From the NCBI RefSeq assembly GCF_014199325.1, contig NZ_JACIJJ010000002.1, positions 124,001 to 188,000 of the forward strand: DNA of 64,000 bases, in the 5' to 3' direction. The notes below the pieces were generated by a model. It ran no database searches and was not told where the DNA came from. It saw only the letters and a program-made list of their open reading frames with translations. A program made the translations under genes and the position numbers. Origin of the DNA: Sphingomonas yantingensis (GTDB lineage: Bacteria; Pseudomonadota; Alphaproteobacteria; Sphingomonadales; Sphingomonadaceae). The first letter of the stretch is position 1, and every line of letters begins with the position of its first letter. This document shows, piece by piece, positions 50,425 to 58,827 of the stretch.

Positions 50425-51305
50425 TGCGGATCGCCGTCACCGGCGCCGACGGGTTCGTCGGCCGTGCGGTGGTGCGCGAGCTGGCGGCGCGCGGGATCGC
50501 CGACGTGCTGCTGACCGACCGCGCCTTTGCTACGCCGCCGCCGTTCGAGGCGCTGCCGGGCGAGCTTGCCGATCCGGCTGTGTTCGCCCGCGTGATCGGG
50601 GTGGATGCCGTCCTCCACCTCGCCGCGCTGCCCGGCGCGGCGGCGGAGGCCGATCCGGCGGCATCGCGGGCGGTCAATCTCGACCTGCCGCTCTGGCTGA
50701 TCGAGGGAATGGCGGGGCGGCGGCTGATCCTTGCCAGCTCGATCGCGGTGTTCGGCGGGCGGCTTGCCGCGCCGGTCGACGACGCGACGGTGCCGACCCC
50801 GACGAGCGTCTACGGCACGCACAAGCGGATGACCGAGCTTGCGTTCGCCGACGCGGCGCGACGTGGCGCGGTGAAGGGGATGGCGCTGCGCCTGCCCGGC
50901 ATCGTCGCGCGGCCGCGCGGGGCCGGGGGCTTCGGTTCGGCGTTCCTCAGCGACCTGTTCCACGCCGCCCGCGAGGACGAGGCGTATGTCGTCCCCGTCG
51001 CACCCGAGGCGACGAGCTGGCTTCTGTCGGCAAGGGCGGTTGTGCGGATGCTCGTCGATGCGCTGCTGTCCGGCACGACCGAGGGGGACGCGATCACGCT
51101 GCCCGCGCGCCATGTCCGTATCGGCGCGCTGGTCGAGGCGCTGGGCCGCATCGGCGACACAGGCGGCTTTACCTATGCCGAGGATACCGGGCTGCGCGCC
51201 GTGTTCGGCAGCTATCCGCCGCTTGCCACGCCCCGCGCCGATGCGCTCGGCTTTCGCGCCGACGTCGATCTCGACGCACTGATCGAGGCGGCATTCGATG
51301 ACTGA
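50424..51305 (+). CDS. NAD-dependent epimerase/dehydratase family protein (erythronate-dehydrogenase-like)
   Basis: A 293-residue extended SDR protein. The nucleotide site is RIAVTGADGFVGRAVVREL (about 2-20), and the Ser/Tyr/Lys catalytic set is SSIAVFGG and SVYGTHKRMTE (about 130-140). It resembles the D-erythronate 2-dehydrogenase group, which oxidises hydroxy acids, more than sugar-nucleotide epimerases. In this operon it may act on a hydroxy-acid fragment from the ring-cleavage pathway; this is inference. Start overlaps the cupin stop, and end overlaps the next gene by 8 bases. Confidence 0.85.
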   Translation: MRIAVTGADGFVGRAVVRELAARGIADVLLTDRAFATPPPFEALPGELADPAVFARVIGVDAVLHLAALPGAAAEADPAASRAVNLDLPLWLIEGMAGRRLILASSIAVFGGRLAAPVDDATVPTPTSVYGTHKRMTELAFADAARRGAVKGMALRLPGIVARPRGAGGFGSAFLSDLFHAAREDEAYVVPVAPEATSWLLSARAVVRMLVDALLSGTTEGDAITLPARHVRIGALVEALGRIGDTGGFTYAEDTGLRAVFGSYPPLATPRADALGFRADVDLDALIEAAFDD

Positions 51306-52044
51306 TCCGCTTGGCCTCTTCCGCCTCGACGGCCGCACGGCGCTCGTCACCGGCGCGGCGAGTGGGATCGGGCTCGCCATCGCGCGGCTGTTCGCGGGCG
51401 CGGGGGCGAGCCTGATCCTCGCCGACCGCGATCCGGCGATCGAGGGGATCGCCGCCGACCTCGGCGGGCGGGGCGTCGTCGCCGACCTCGCCGACGCGGG
51501 GCAGGTCGATGCGCTGGGGGACGAGGCCGCCGAGATCCTCGTCTGCAACGCCGGGATCGCGGGGCCGGCCGGGCCGATGCACGGCATGGATGAGGAGACC
51601 CGCGCCGCGCTCTATGCGATCAACCTTGACCACCCGATCCGCCTGACCGCGCGGATCGCCCCGGCGATGGCGGCGCGGGGGCGGGGGAGCATCGTCCTCC
51701 TCTCCAGCCTCGCCGGACTCCGCGGCAATGCGGGCCTCGGTCATTATGGGATCACCAAGGCGGCACTGGCGCAGCTTGCCCGCAACCTCGCCGTCGAGTT
51801 CGGCCCCGCGGGCGTGCGCGCCAATGCGATTGCCCCCGGCCTGATCGCCACCGACTGGGCGAGCGCGATCCTGTCGGACCCCGAGCGGACCGAGCGCCGG
51901 CTCGTTGCCACGCCGCTCCGCCGCGTCGGCACCCCGCAGGAAGTCGCCGCCGCCGCGCTGTTCCTCGCCAGCGATGCGGGCGGGTTCGTCACCGGCCAGA
52001 CTTTGGTGGTCGACGGGGGTACGCTGATCTCCGACGGGAACTGA
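51298..52044 (+). CDS. Short-chain dehydrogenase/reductase
   Basis: A 248-residue classical SDR: cofactor motif TGAASGIGLAIA (about 18-29), the NAG motif ILVCNAGIAG (about 80-89), catalytic Ser in LLSSLAG and YGITK (about 148-152), and the C-terminal TGQTLVVDGGTLISDG (about 231-246). An Asp after the second strand (LADRD) suggests NAD rather than NADP. It is the last gene of the TonB-receptor operon and overlaps the epimerase gene by 8 bases. The substrate is unknown; an alcohol or hydroxy acid intermediate is likely. Confidence 0.88.
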   Translation: MTDPLGLFRLDGRTALVTGAASGIGLAIARLFAGAGASLILADRDPAIEGIAADLGGRGVVADLADAGQVDALGDEAAEILVCNAGIAGPAGPMHGMDEETRAALYAINLDHPIRLTARIAPAMAARGRGSIVLLSSLAGLRGNAGLGHYGITKAALAQLARNLAVEFGPAGVRANAIAPGLIATDWASAILSDPERTERRLVATPLRRVGTPQEVAAAALFLASDAGGFVTGQTLVVDGGTLISDGN

Positions 52045-52104
52045 CCGCGGGCCATTGCGCGGCGGCCCGCTTTGGGGAAAGGGGGAGGGCGACGGGGGCA
52101 CGGA

Positions 52105-54588
52105 ATGGCGACGCGCACGGCCAGCTTGTTCGACGCGGGGGTCATCGCCGACCGCTGGATCGCCGCCTATGGCGCGGGGCGCACGCGCGGCGACGCGATG
52201 GTCGATGCCGCCGACGCCCACGCGTGGCGCGTGGTGTTCGAGGAACTGGCGGCAAGCGCGGGCGAATCCCTGACCGACGCGCGCGAGCGGGCGCAGCGTC
52301 AGGCCGACGATATCGGCACGGGCTTTCGTGTGGCGGGCGACAGCGACGAGCGCCCCTGGCCGCTCTCGCCCATCCCGCTGATGCTGGGCAGCGACGAGTG
52401 GGCGGGCATCCGCCGCGGCGTGATCCAGCGAGCCGACCTGCTCGAGATGATCGTCGCCGATCTCTACGGCCCCGGCCGGCTGGTGGCTCAGGGCCTGCTC
52501 CCTGCCGCGGTCGTGACCGGCAGCCCCTATTTCCTTCGGCCGATGCAGGGGCTGGTGCCGCCGGGCGGCCACCATCTCAACATCGTTGCGGTCGATCTGT
52601 GCCGGGGCCCCACGGGAGAGTGGCGCGTCATCGCCGATCATGTCCGCGGGCCGGTGGGCGCGGGCTATGCGCTGGAGAACCGGCTCGCCATCGCGCGCAC
52701 GCTCGGCGGGCTTCAGGCGCGGCTGAACGTCGAGCGGCACGCCCCCTTCTTCGCCAGCCTGCGCGAGGGGCTTTGCGCCGCGTGCGAGCGGGCTGAACCG
52801 CGCCTCGGCCTGCTGACCCCAGGGCGCCTCAACCAGAGCTATGCCGAACAGGCGCATCTGGCACGTTATCTCGGCTTCCTGCTGGTCGAGGGCGCGGATC
52901 TCGCAGTGATCGAGGACCGGCTGTACGTCCGCACGATCGCGGGGCTGAAGCGGGTCGACGGGCTATGGCGGCGGACCGACCCGACGTTGCTCGATCCGCT
53001 GGCGTTCGATTCGACTTCGACGATCGGCATCCCCGGCCTGATCGACGCGATGGCGGCGGGCAACGTCGTCGTCGCCAACGCGCCCGGCGCCGCGGTCGTC
53101 GAGGCGCCGGCCTTTTCCGCCTTCCTCCCCGCGCTGTCGGCGCGGCTGACCGGGGAGGGGCTGCACCTGCCCAACATCGCCACCTGGTGGTGCGGCCAGC
53201 CGGCGGAGGCGGCGCAGGTGATCGACGAGCTGCCGAGCATGATCGTCGCCCCTGCGTTCGGCGTCCCCACCCGCGCGCTGCCCGATGGCAAGCCGGTGAT
53301 CGGTGCCGAACTGTCCAACGCCCGCCGCGCCGCGCTGCTCGCCGATCTGGAGGCGCGGCCGCAGGATTATGTGGGGCAGGAGGTCGTGCACCTCTCGACC
53401 ATGCCCGTGGTGGTCGAGGGGGCGCTCACGCCCCGCCCCTTCACGCTGCGCGTCTTCGCTGCGCGCGGGCAGGGCGGAGCGTGGCAGGTGCTGCCCGGCG
53501 GCTTCGCGCGCATCGGCGAACATGCCGACCCGCGCATCACCGCGATTGGCGAGGGCGAGTGGTCCGCCGACGTTATCGTCCACGGCCCCGCCCCGGTCGA
53601 GCCGGTGTCACTGCTTCCCGCGGTCGACTCGCTCCACCTTCGCCGCAATCCCGGCACGCTGCCGAGCCGCGCCGCCGATAACCTCTTCTGGCTCGGCCGC
53701 TACCTCGAGCGCGGCGAGGCACTGCTCGGGCTGATCCGCGTGCTGCTCGGCCATTCGATCAGCGCCGATGCGGGCGCGGCGCTCGACCGCTCGACCGTCG
53801 CACGGATCGCCGACGCGCTGGTGCAGGTGGGCGCCGCCCCCGTGCCCGCGGGCCATCGCCGCGCCGAACTGGTCGCCACAGCGCGCACCGCGATGGAGAG
53901 CGTCGAGAACGGCTGGTATTCGGTCCGCGCGATCAACCGACAGGCGCGCGGGCTGGGTGCGGTCAGCCGCGACCGGCTGTCGGCGGACATGATCCGCCTG
54001 CTCGATGCGCCGCACCCGACGCGCGGCGGCGTGCTCGACCGTGCGGGCTCGCTCCAGCGCCGCTATGCCGCGCTTGCGGGCCTCAGCGCCGAGCATATGG
54101 GCCGCACCGACGGCTGGCGCTTCCACGACCTCGGCCGCCGGATCGAGCGCGCGCTCAAGATCGTCCGCGCGATCCTGTCTTTCGGGATCGAGGCGTCGAG
54201 CGCCGACGACCTCTCCGTCCTGCTCGACCTCGCCGACAGCCAGATCAGCTATCGCCAGCGTTACCTGACCGGGATCGCGCGGATCGCCGTCCTCGACCTT
54301 GTCGCGCTCGATCCGGGCAATCCGCGCGCGCTGGCGTTCCAGATCGCGCGGATCGCCGAGCATCTGGCCGCGCTGCCGGTCTTGAAGGACGACGGGCTGG
54401 CCGAGCCACAGCAGCGCGTCGCCGCCGACCTTACCGCGATGATCGCCACCGCCGATGCCGGCACGCTGGGCGCGGAAACGCTGCTCCGGATCGAGGCGCG
54501 GCTGGTTACGCTCACCGAGGAAGTGGCACGGCGTTACTTCCTGCAAGGGGCCGAGCCGCTGCGCGCCGCCGGGCTGACGCTGGCATGA
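52105..54588 (+). CDS. Circularly permuted ATP-grasp / alpha-E fusion protein
   Basis: An 827-residue fusion. The N-terminal ~480 residues are a type 2 circularly permuted ATP-grasp domain (DUF404/DUF407), with DLYGPGRLVAQGLLPAAVV (about 119-137) and GLVPPGGHHLNIVAVDL. The C-terminal ~310 residues are an alpha-E domain (DUF403) starting SRAADNLFWLGRYLERGE (about 524-541). In many genomes these are separate neighbours. ATP-grasp enzymes form amide or peptide bonds, so the pair is predicted to make or attach a peptide. The stop overlaps the next (transglutaminase) start by 4 bases. The start at 52105 is preferred to one 33 bases upstream by sequence fit. Confidence 0.88.
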   Translation: MATRTASLFDAGVIADRWIAAYGAGRTRGDAMVDAADAHAWRVVFEELAASAGESLTDARERAQRQADDIGTGFRVAGDSDERPWPLSPIPLMLGSDEWAGIRRGVIQRADLLEMIVADLYGPGRLVAQGLLPAAVVTGSPYFLRPMQGLVPPGGHHLNIVAVDLCRGPTGEWRVIADHVRGPVGAGYALENRLAIARTLGGLQARLNVERHAPFFASLREGLCAACERAEPRLGLLTPGRLNQSYAEQAHLARYLGFLLVEGADLAVIEDRLYVRTIAGLKRVDGLWRRTDPTLLDPLAFDSTSTIGIPGLIDAMAAGNVVVANAPGAAVVEAPAFSAFLPALSARLTGEGLHLPNIATWWCGQPAEAAQVIDELPSMIVAPAFGVPTRALPDGKPVIGAELSNARRAALLADLEARPQDYVGQEVVHLSTMPVVVEGALTPRPFTLRVFAARGQGGAWQVLPGGFARIGEHADPRITAIGEGEWSADVIVHGPAPVEPVSLLPAVDSLHLRRNPGTLPSRAADNLFWLGRYLERGEALLGLIRVLLGHSISADAGAALDRSTVARIADALVQVGAAPVPAGHRRAELVATARTAMESVENGWYSVRAINRQARGLGAVSRDRLSADMIRLLDAPHPTRGGVLDRAGSLQRRYAALAGLSAEHMGRTDGWRFHDLGRRIERALKIVRAILSFGIEASSADDLSVLLDLADSQISYRQRYLTGIARIAVLDLVALDPGNPRALAFQIARIAEHLAALPVLKDDGLAEPQQRVAADLTAMIATADAGTLGAETLLRIEARLVTLTEEVARRYFLQGAEPLRAAGLTLA

Positions 54589-55466
54589 TGCGCTATGCCA
54601 TCCGGCACGTGACGCGGTTCGACTATGCCGAGACGGTCGATTTCGCGCGCTGCAACCTCCGCCTCCAGCCGATCGACTGGCCGGGGCAGCGGGTGGAGGA
54701 CTATGCGCTCAACGTCACCCCCGGCGGCCGCACCGCGCCGGCGCGGGCACAGGCGGGACTGGCGCACGTCACCCGCCTCGTTCTCGACCGCCCGACGCGC
54801 GAACTCGAGATCGAGAGCGTCGCGCACATGACCGTCGACCGGCCGATCCCGATCCCCGAGCCGAGCGACCCGACGATCGCCGAGGTCGGCGCGCTGGCCC
54901 GCGCGAGCCGCGACCTGTCGCCGTTATCGCCCGCTGCCTATTGCTATCCGAGCCCGCGCATCCCGGTGAACGAGGCGATCGCCGCGTGGTGCGCGCCCGA
55001 TCTGCCGCCCGAGCGGGGCGTGCTGGAGGCAGCGATCGAGCTCGCCCGCCGCATCCAGCGCGAGTTCGCCTTCGATCCCACCGCGACGCTGGTCGACACG
55101 CCCCCGGCCGAAGCCTTCGCCAAGCGGGGCGGGGTGTGTCAGGACTTTGCGCAGATCATGCTCTGTGGTCTCCGCGCCGCGGGCGTGCCCGCCGCCTATG
55201 CCTCGGGCTATCTGCGCACGCTGCCGCCGCCGGGAGAAGCGCGGCTGGTGGGCGCGGACGCCACCCATGCCTGGGTGCTGGTCTGGGCGGGGGAGGCGCG
55301 CGGCTGGGTCGGGGTCGATCCCACCAATGGCATCTGGATGGCGGAGGATCACGTCATCGTCGCGATCGGCCGCGATTACGGCGACATCGCGCCGATCGAC
55401 GGCATCGTCCTCGGCTCGGGCGCGCAGGATATGCACGTCTCGGTGGACGTGGCGCCGCAGGATTGA
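54585..55466 (+). CDS. Transglutaminase-like cysteine protease
   Basis: A 293-residue protein with an N-terminal beta-rich domain (RYAIRHVTRFDYAETVDFA, residues 3-21) and a transglutaminase-like catalytic core. The triad reads Cys in GGVCQDFAQIM (about residue 185), His in DATHAWVLVW (about 228) and Asp in GVDPTNGIWM (about 245). It is cytosolic, with no signal peptide. This family regularly occurs with circularly permuted ATP-grasp/alpha-E proteins and may cut or transfer the peptide that they make; direct function is unproven. Its ATG overlaps the preceding stop. Confidence 0.9.
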   Translation: MMRYAIRHVTRFDYAETVDFARCNLRLQPIDWPGQRVEDYALNVTPGGRTAPARAQAGLAHVTRLVLDRPTRELEIESVAHMTVDRPIPIPEPSDPTIAEVGALARASRDLSPLSPAAYCYPSPRIPVNEAIAAWCAPDLPPERGVLEAAIELARRIQREFAFDPTATLVDTPPAEAFAKRGGVCQDFAQIMLCGLRAAGVPAAYASGYLRTLPPPGEARLVGADATHAWVLVWAGEARGWVGVDPTNGIWMAEDHVIVAIGRDYGDIAPIDGIVLGSGAQDMHVSVDVAPQD

Positions 55467-55470
55467 CGAA

Positions 55471-55498
55471 TTGCCAATCCGCTTACCGACGCCCATTT
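55471..55498 (+). promoter_or_regulatory. Candidate RpoH (heat-shock) promoter of the cbpA-like gene
   Basis: TTGCCAA (55471-55477), 14 bp, then CCCATTT (55492-55498), about 100 bp before the DnaJ-domain gene. The CCCATNT -10 box is typical of alphaproteobacterial sigma-32 promoters, and a DnaJ-like gene is a natural target. The -35 match is partial. Confidence 0.4.
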
Positions 55499-55600
55499 AA
55501 GGGCCAAAGGTGCCGGGTCGTTTCCTTATTCAGCGAATGGGGAAGCGGGCGGGCGCCGCCCATCCGCGTGAGCGGATCAAACGAATAAACGGGGAAACAA

Positions 55601-56530
55601 GTGGCCGATCCTTACGCAATCCTGGGCGTCGCGCGCGGTGCGGGCGAGGACGAGATCAAGAAGGCGTATCGCAAGCTCGCCAAGGAACTGCACCCCGACC
55701 GCAACCGCGACAATCCCAAGGCTGCCGAGCGTTTCAGCCAGGTGACCAACGCCTATGATCTCCTGAGCGATAAGGACAAGCGCGCGCGCTTCGACCGTGG
55801 AGAGATCGACGGCGACGGCAATCCGGCCGCGCCCTTCGGCTTTGGGCGCGGCGGGCCGGGGGCCGGCGGCGGCGCGGGCGGCTTTCGTCCCGATTTCGGC
55901 GGCGAGGGCGGCGATTTCAGCGACATTTTCGAGGGGCTGTTCAGTGGCGGCCGCGGCGGCGGCGGCGGCTTCGCCAGCGGCTTCGGCCGGCGAGCGGCGC
56001 CGAAGGGCGCGAACGTCGCCTATCGCGTCGCGGTGCCGTTCGTCGACGCGGTGACGCTCGCGCCGCAGCGGCTTACGCTGCCCGACGGCGGGACGATCGA
56101 GGTCAAGCTGCCCGCCGGGGTCGAGAGCGGCACGCAGATGCGCCTCGCCGGCAAGGGCCAGGCCGGGCCCGGCGGAAACGGCGACGCGATCGTGACGATC
56201 GAGGTGCAGCCGCACGCCTTCTTCACCCGCGACGGCGACGACGTGCGCCTCGACCTGCCCGTCAGCCTGGCCGAGGCGGTGCTCGGGGCAGAGGTGCGCG
56301 TGCCCACCCCCGACGGCGCGGTGATGCTCAAGGTGCCGAAGGGCTCGACCTCGGGCAAGACGCTACGCGTGCGCGGGCGCGGCTTTCACAAGAAGGCGGG
56401 CGGCGGGCGCGGCGACCTTTATGTCACGCTGATGGTCGATCTGCCCGCCCCCGACGATGCGCTGATCGAGTTCGTCGAGGGCTGGGACGCCGGACGCAAG
56501 GGGAACCCGCGGGGCCGGCTTGGCGTCTGA
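55601..56530 (+). CDS. cbpA: DnaJ-class co-chaperone (CbpA type), GTG start
   Basis: A 309-residue type II J protein. J domain at 2-68 with the HPD motif in ELHPDRNRDN (about 30-39), a long Gly/Phe-rich linker with GFGRGGPGAGGGAGG (about 78-95), no Cys-rich zinc finger, and the two C-terminal beta-barrel domains (VAVPFVDAVTLAPQRL onward). It stimulates DnaK ATPase on client proteins. It starts at GTG, 135 bp after the transglutaminase gene, behind a heat-shock-like promoter. The gene symbol is by family only. The end nearly abuts the BrkB-family gene. Confidence 0.9.
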   Translation: MADPYAILGVARGAGEDEIKKAYRKLAKELHPDRNRDNPKAAERFSQVTNAYDLLSDKDKRARFDRGEIDGDGNPAAPFGFGRGGPGAGGGAGGFRPDFGGEGGDFSDIFEGLFSGGRGGGGGFASGFGRRAAPKGANVAYRVAVPFVDAVTLAPQRLTLPDGGTIEVKLPAGVESGTQMRLAGKGQAGPGGNGDAIVTIEVQPHAFFTRDGDDVRLDLPVSLAEAVLGAEVRVPTPDGAVMLKVPKGSTSGKTLRVRGRGFHKKAGGGRGDLYVTLMVDLPAPDDALIEFVEGWDAGRKGNPRGRLGV

Positions 56531-56537
56531 CCCGGCG

Positions 56538-57503
56538 ATGAAGGGGACTCCGCACGATCTGACGCCCGAGGGGCGCGCGAAGGAGGGTGCCGTGCGCCGG
56601 CACCTTGCCAGCCTGGGCATCGGCGCGCGCGCGATCGAGGTGACGAAACGGGTGGCGGTCGGCACTTTCACCAGCGGCTTCACGCACGCGGGCAATCTTG
56701 CCTATCTGTCGATCCTGACGCTGTTCCCGTTCTTCATCGTCGCCGCCTCGATTGCGCGGGTGTTCGGGCGGACCGGCGACGGCCTGCGCGCGCTGCAGGG
56801 GTTTCTGAACACCGTCCCGCCCGACGTGGCGGAGGTGCTGCAGAAGCCGATCACCGACGTGCTGGCCGCGCGGGCGGGCAGCCTCGTCTGGTTCGGCGTC
56901 ATCGTCGGCCTGTGGACGACGGCGAGCTTCATCGAGACAGTACGCGGCGTTCTTCGCCAGGCCTATGGCGTCACCTTGTCGCGGCCCTTCTGGGAATATC
57001 GGCTGGGGTCGATCGGGCTCATCATCGCCTCGGTTCTACTCGTCCTCATCGCTTTCAGCTTTCAGGTGGTGTTGACGGGGGCGGAGGCGTTCATCGTCCG
57101 CGTCCTGCCATTCGCCGGTGACGTGGCGCAGATCGTGTCGATCACTCGAATCGCGCCCGCCTTTGCGTTGTTCGGCGCGCTCTACATGTTGTTCTACTCG
57201 CTGACCCCGTCGCGCTGGCGCTATTCGAAATGTCCGAAATGGCCGGGCGCGGCGATCGTCACCGTGTGGTGGATGGCGACGACGGCGCTGCTTCCCGCAA
57301 TTCTCGGCAGTCTTGGCAACTACGACCTTACCTATGGCAGCCTCGCGGGTGTCATGATCGCGTTGATCTTCTTCTTTGTCGTCGGCCTTGGGCTGGTCGT
57401 TGGCGCGGAATTGAACGCCGCACTGGCGGAAGTGCCCGAAAACGGTCTAGAGCCCGCCGACGTCGGCACTGAGATCGTCGACAGGGAGATACAGGCGTCG
57501 TGA
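56538..57503 (+). CDS. YihY/BrkB family membrane protein
   Basis: A 321-residue inner-membrane protein with about six predicted helices (for example LAYLSILTLFPFFIVAASIA, FGVIVGLWTTASFIETVRG, GLIIASVLLVLIAFSF, VMIALIFFFVVGLGLVVGAEL). It belongs to the YihY/BrkB family, once misnamed RNase BN, whose function is still unclear. The ATG at 56538 is 7 bp after the cbpA stop; a TTG at 56520 would overlap cbpA by 11 bases and add six residues. Its stop overlaps the fabI GTG start. Confidence 0.88.
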   Translation: MKGTPHDLTPEGRAKEGAVRRHLASLGIGARAIEVTKRVAVGTFTSGFTHAGNLAYLSILTLFPFFIVAASIARVFGRTGDGLRALQGFLNTVPPDVAEVLQKPITDVLAARAGSLVWFGVIVGLWTTASFIETVRGVLRQAYGVTLSRPFWEYRLGSIGLIIASVLLVLIAFSFQVVLTGAEAFIVRVLPFAGDVAQIVSITRIAPAFALFGALYMLFYSLTPSRWRYSKCPKWPGAAIVTVWWMATTALLPAILGSLGNYDLTYGSLAGVMIALIFFFVVGLGLVVGAELNAALAEVPENGLEPADVGTEIVDREIQAS

Positions 57504-58303
57504 CCGGATTGATGCAGGGCAAACGTGGGCTCATCATGGGCCTCGCCAATGACCGATCGCTCGCCTGGGGCATCGCCAAGCAGCTTGCCGACCACGGCGC
57601 CGAGCTGGCGTTCAGCTATCAGGGCGAGGCGCTGGGCAAGCGGGTGAAGCCGCTGGCCGAGCAACTGGGGTCGGACTTCACCTTTGAATGCGATGCCTCG
57701 GACATGGCCTCGCTCGACGCCGCGTTCGCGAGCTTGCGCGAGCGGTGGGAGACGATCGACTTCGTCGTCCACGCGATCGGCTTTTCGGACAAGAACGAAT
57801 TGCGCGGGCGGTACTACGACACCAGCCTCGACAATTTCCTGATGACGATGAACATCAGCGTCTATTCCTTTACCGCTGTCGCGCAGCGTGCCCATGCGAT
57901 GATGCCGAACGGGGGGTCGCTGCTGACGCTCACATATTACGGCTCGGAAAAGGTCGTGCCGCATTACAACGTGATGGGCGTCGCCAAGTCGGCGCTCGAC
58001 ACGTCGGTCAAGTATCTGGCGGTCGACCTCGGCCGCGACAACATCCGCGTCAACGCGATTTCGGCCGGGCCGATCAAGACACTGGCGGCCAGCGGCATCG
58101 GCGACTTCCGCTACATCCTCAAGTGGAACGAACTGAACGCGCCGCTCCGCCGCAACGTGACGATCGAGGATGTGGGCGGCGCGGGCCTCTATCTCCTGTC
58201 CGATCTCGCCTCGGGCGTGACGGGGGAGATTCATCATGTCGACGCCGGCTACAACGTCATCGGCATGAAGGCCGAGGACGCGCCGGATATCGCGCTGAGC
58301 TGA
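57500..58303 (+). CDS. fabI: Enoyl-[acyl-carrier-protein] reductase FabI, GTG start
   Basis: Reduces the enoyl-ACP double bond in each fatty-acid elongation cycle, and is the triclosan target. The 267-residue SDR-related protein has the FabI N terminus GKRGLIMGLANDRSLAWGIA (about 7-26), DFVVHAIGFSDKNEL (about 87-101), the catalytic YNVMGVAK (Tyr-x6-Lys, about 157-164) and SAGPIKTLAASGI (about 189-201). It begins at GTG, overlapping the preceding stop (GTGA). A GNAT gene and aroC follow on the same strand. Confidence 0.96.
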   Translation: MTGLMQGKRGLIMGLANDRSLAWGIAKQLADHGAELAFSYQGEALGKRVKPLAEQLGSDFTFECDASDMASLDAAFASLRERWETIDFVVHAIGFSDKNELRGRYYDTSLDNFLMTMNISVYSFTAVAQRAHAMMPNGGSLLTLTYYGSEKVVPHYNVMGVAKSALDTSVKYLAVDLGRDNIRVNAISAGPIKTLAASGIGDFRYILKWNELNAPLRRNVTIEDVGGAGLYLLSDLASGVTGEIHHVDAGYNVIGMKAEDAPDIALS

Positions 58304-58317
58304 CGCCCGGCCACCCG

Positions 58318-58827
58318 ATGGACATCCGCCCCGCCCGGCCCGAGGACGTGCCCGCGCTCGACAGCTTCCTGCGCCAGAGCTTCGGCGCGGGCGAGGCCGA
58401 TCTGGTGCGGCGGCTGTGCATCGACGGCGACATGGTGCTCACGATGGTCGCGACCGACCCCGATCTGGTCGGTGCGGCGGTGTTCAGCCGGATGGCGGTG
58501 GACGTGAACGGCAGTAACATCGCCGCGGTCGCGCTGGCGCCGCTTGCGGTCGCGGGGTCGTGGCGGCGACAAGGGGTGGGCGAGGCGCTGGTCGCCGCGG
58601 GGCATGATGCGCTGGCGAAGGCTGGGTGGGTGCTGAGCTTCGTACTTGGCGACCCGGCCTATTACGGGCGGTTCGGCTATGCTGCCGATCTCACACAGGG
58701 ATTCGAGAGCCCGTATGCCGGCGAGCATCTGATGGCGCTGCCGCTCCAGCAGGCGGGGATGCCGTGCGGGGTGCGCGGGGCCGCCACGCACGCGCCGGCT
58801 TTTGCGATGCTGGCGGAGGACGCATGA
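58318..58827 (+). CDS. GNAT family N-acetyltransferase
   Basis: A 169-residue acetyltransferase with the acetyl-CoA-binding motif A in [20 protein letters not shown] (about 82-101), and motif B-like [16 protein letters not shown] (about 107-122), which is typical of the YhbS/predicted N-acetyltransferase group. The substrate is unknown. It starts 14 bp after fabI and overlaps aroC by 4 bases (ATGA), suggesting one operon fabI-GNAT-aroC. The upstream extension of this frame overlaps fabI and is not coding. Confidence 0.88.
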   Translation: MDIRPARPEDVPALDSFLRQSFGAGEADLVRRLCIDGDMVLTMVATDPDLVGAAVFSRMAVDVNGSNIAAVALAPLAVAGSWRRQGVGEALVAAGHDALAKAGWVLSFVLGDPAYYGRFGYAADLTQGFESPYAGEHLMALPLQQAGMPCGVRGAATHAPAFAMLAEDA

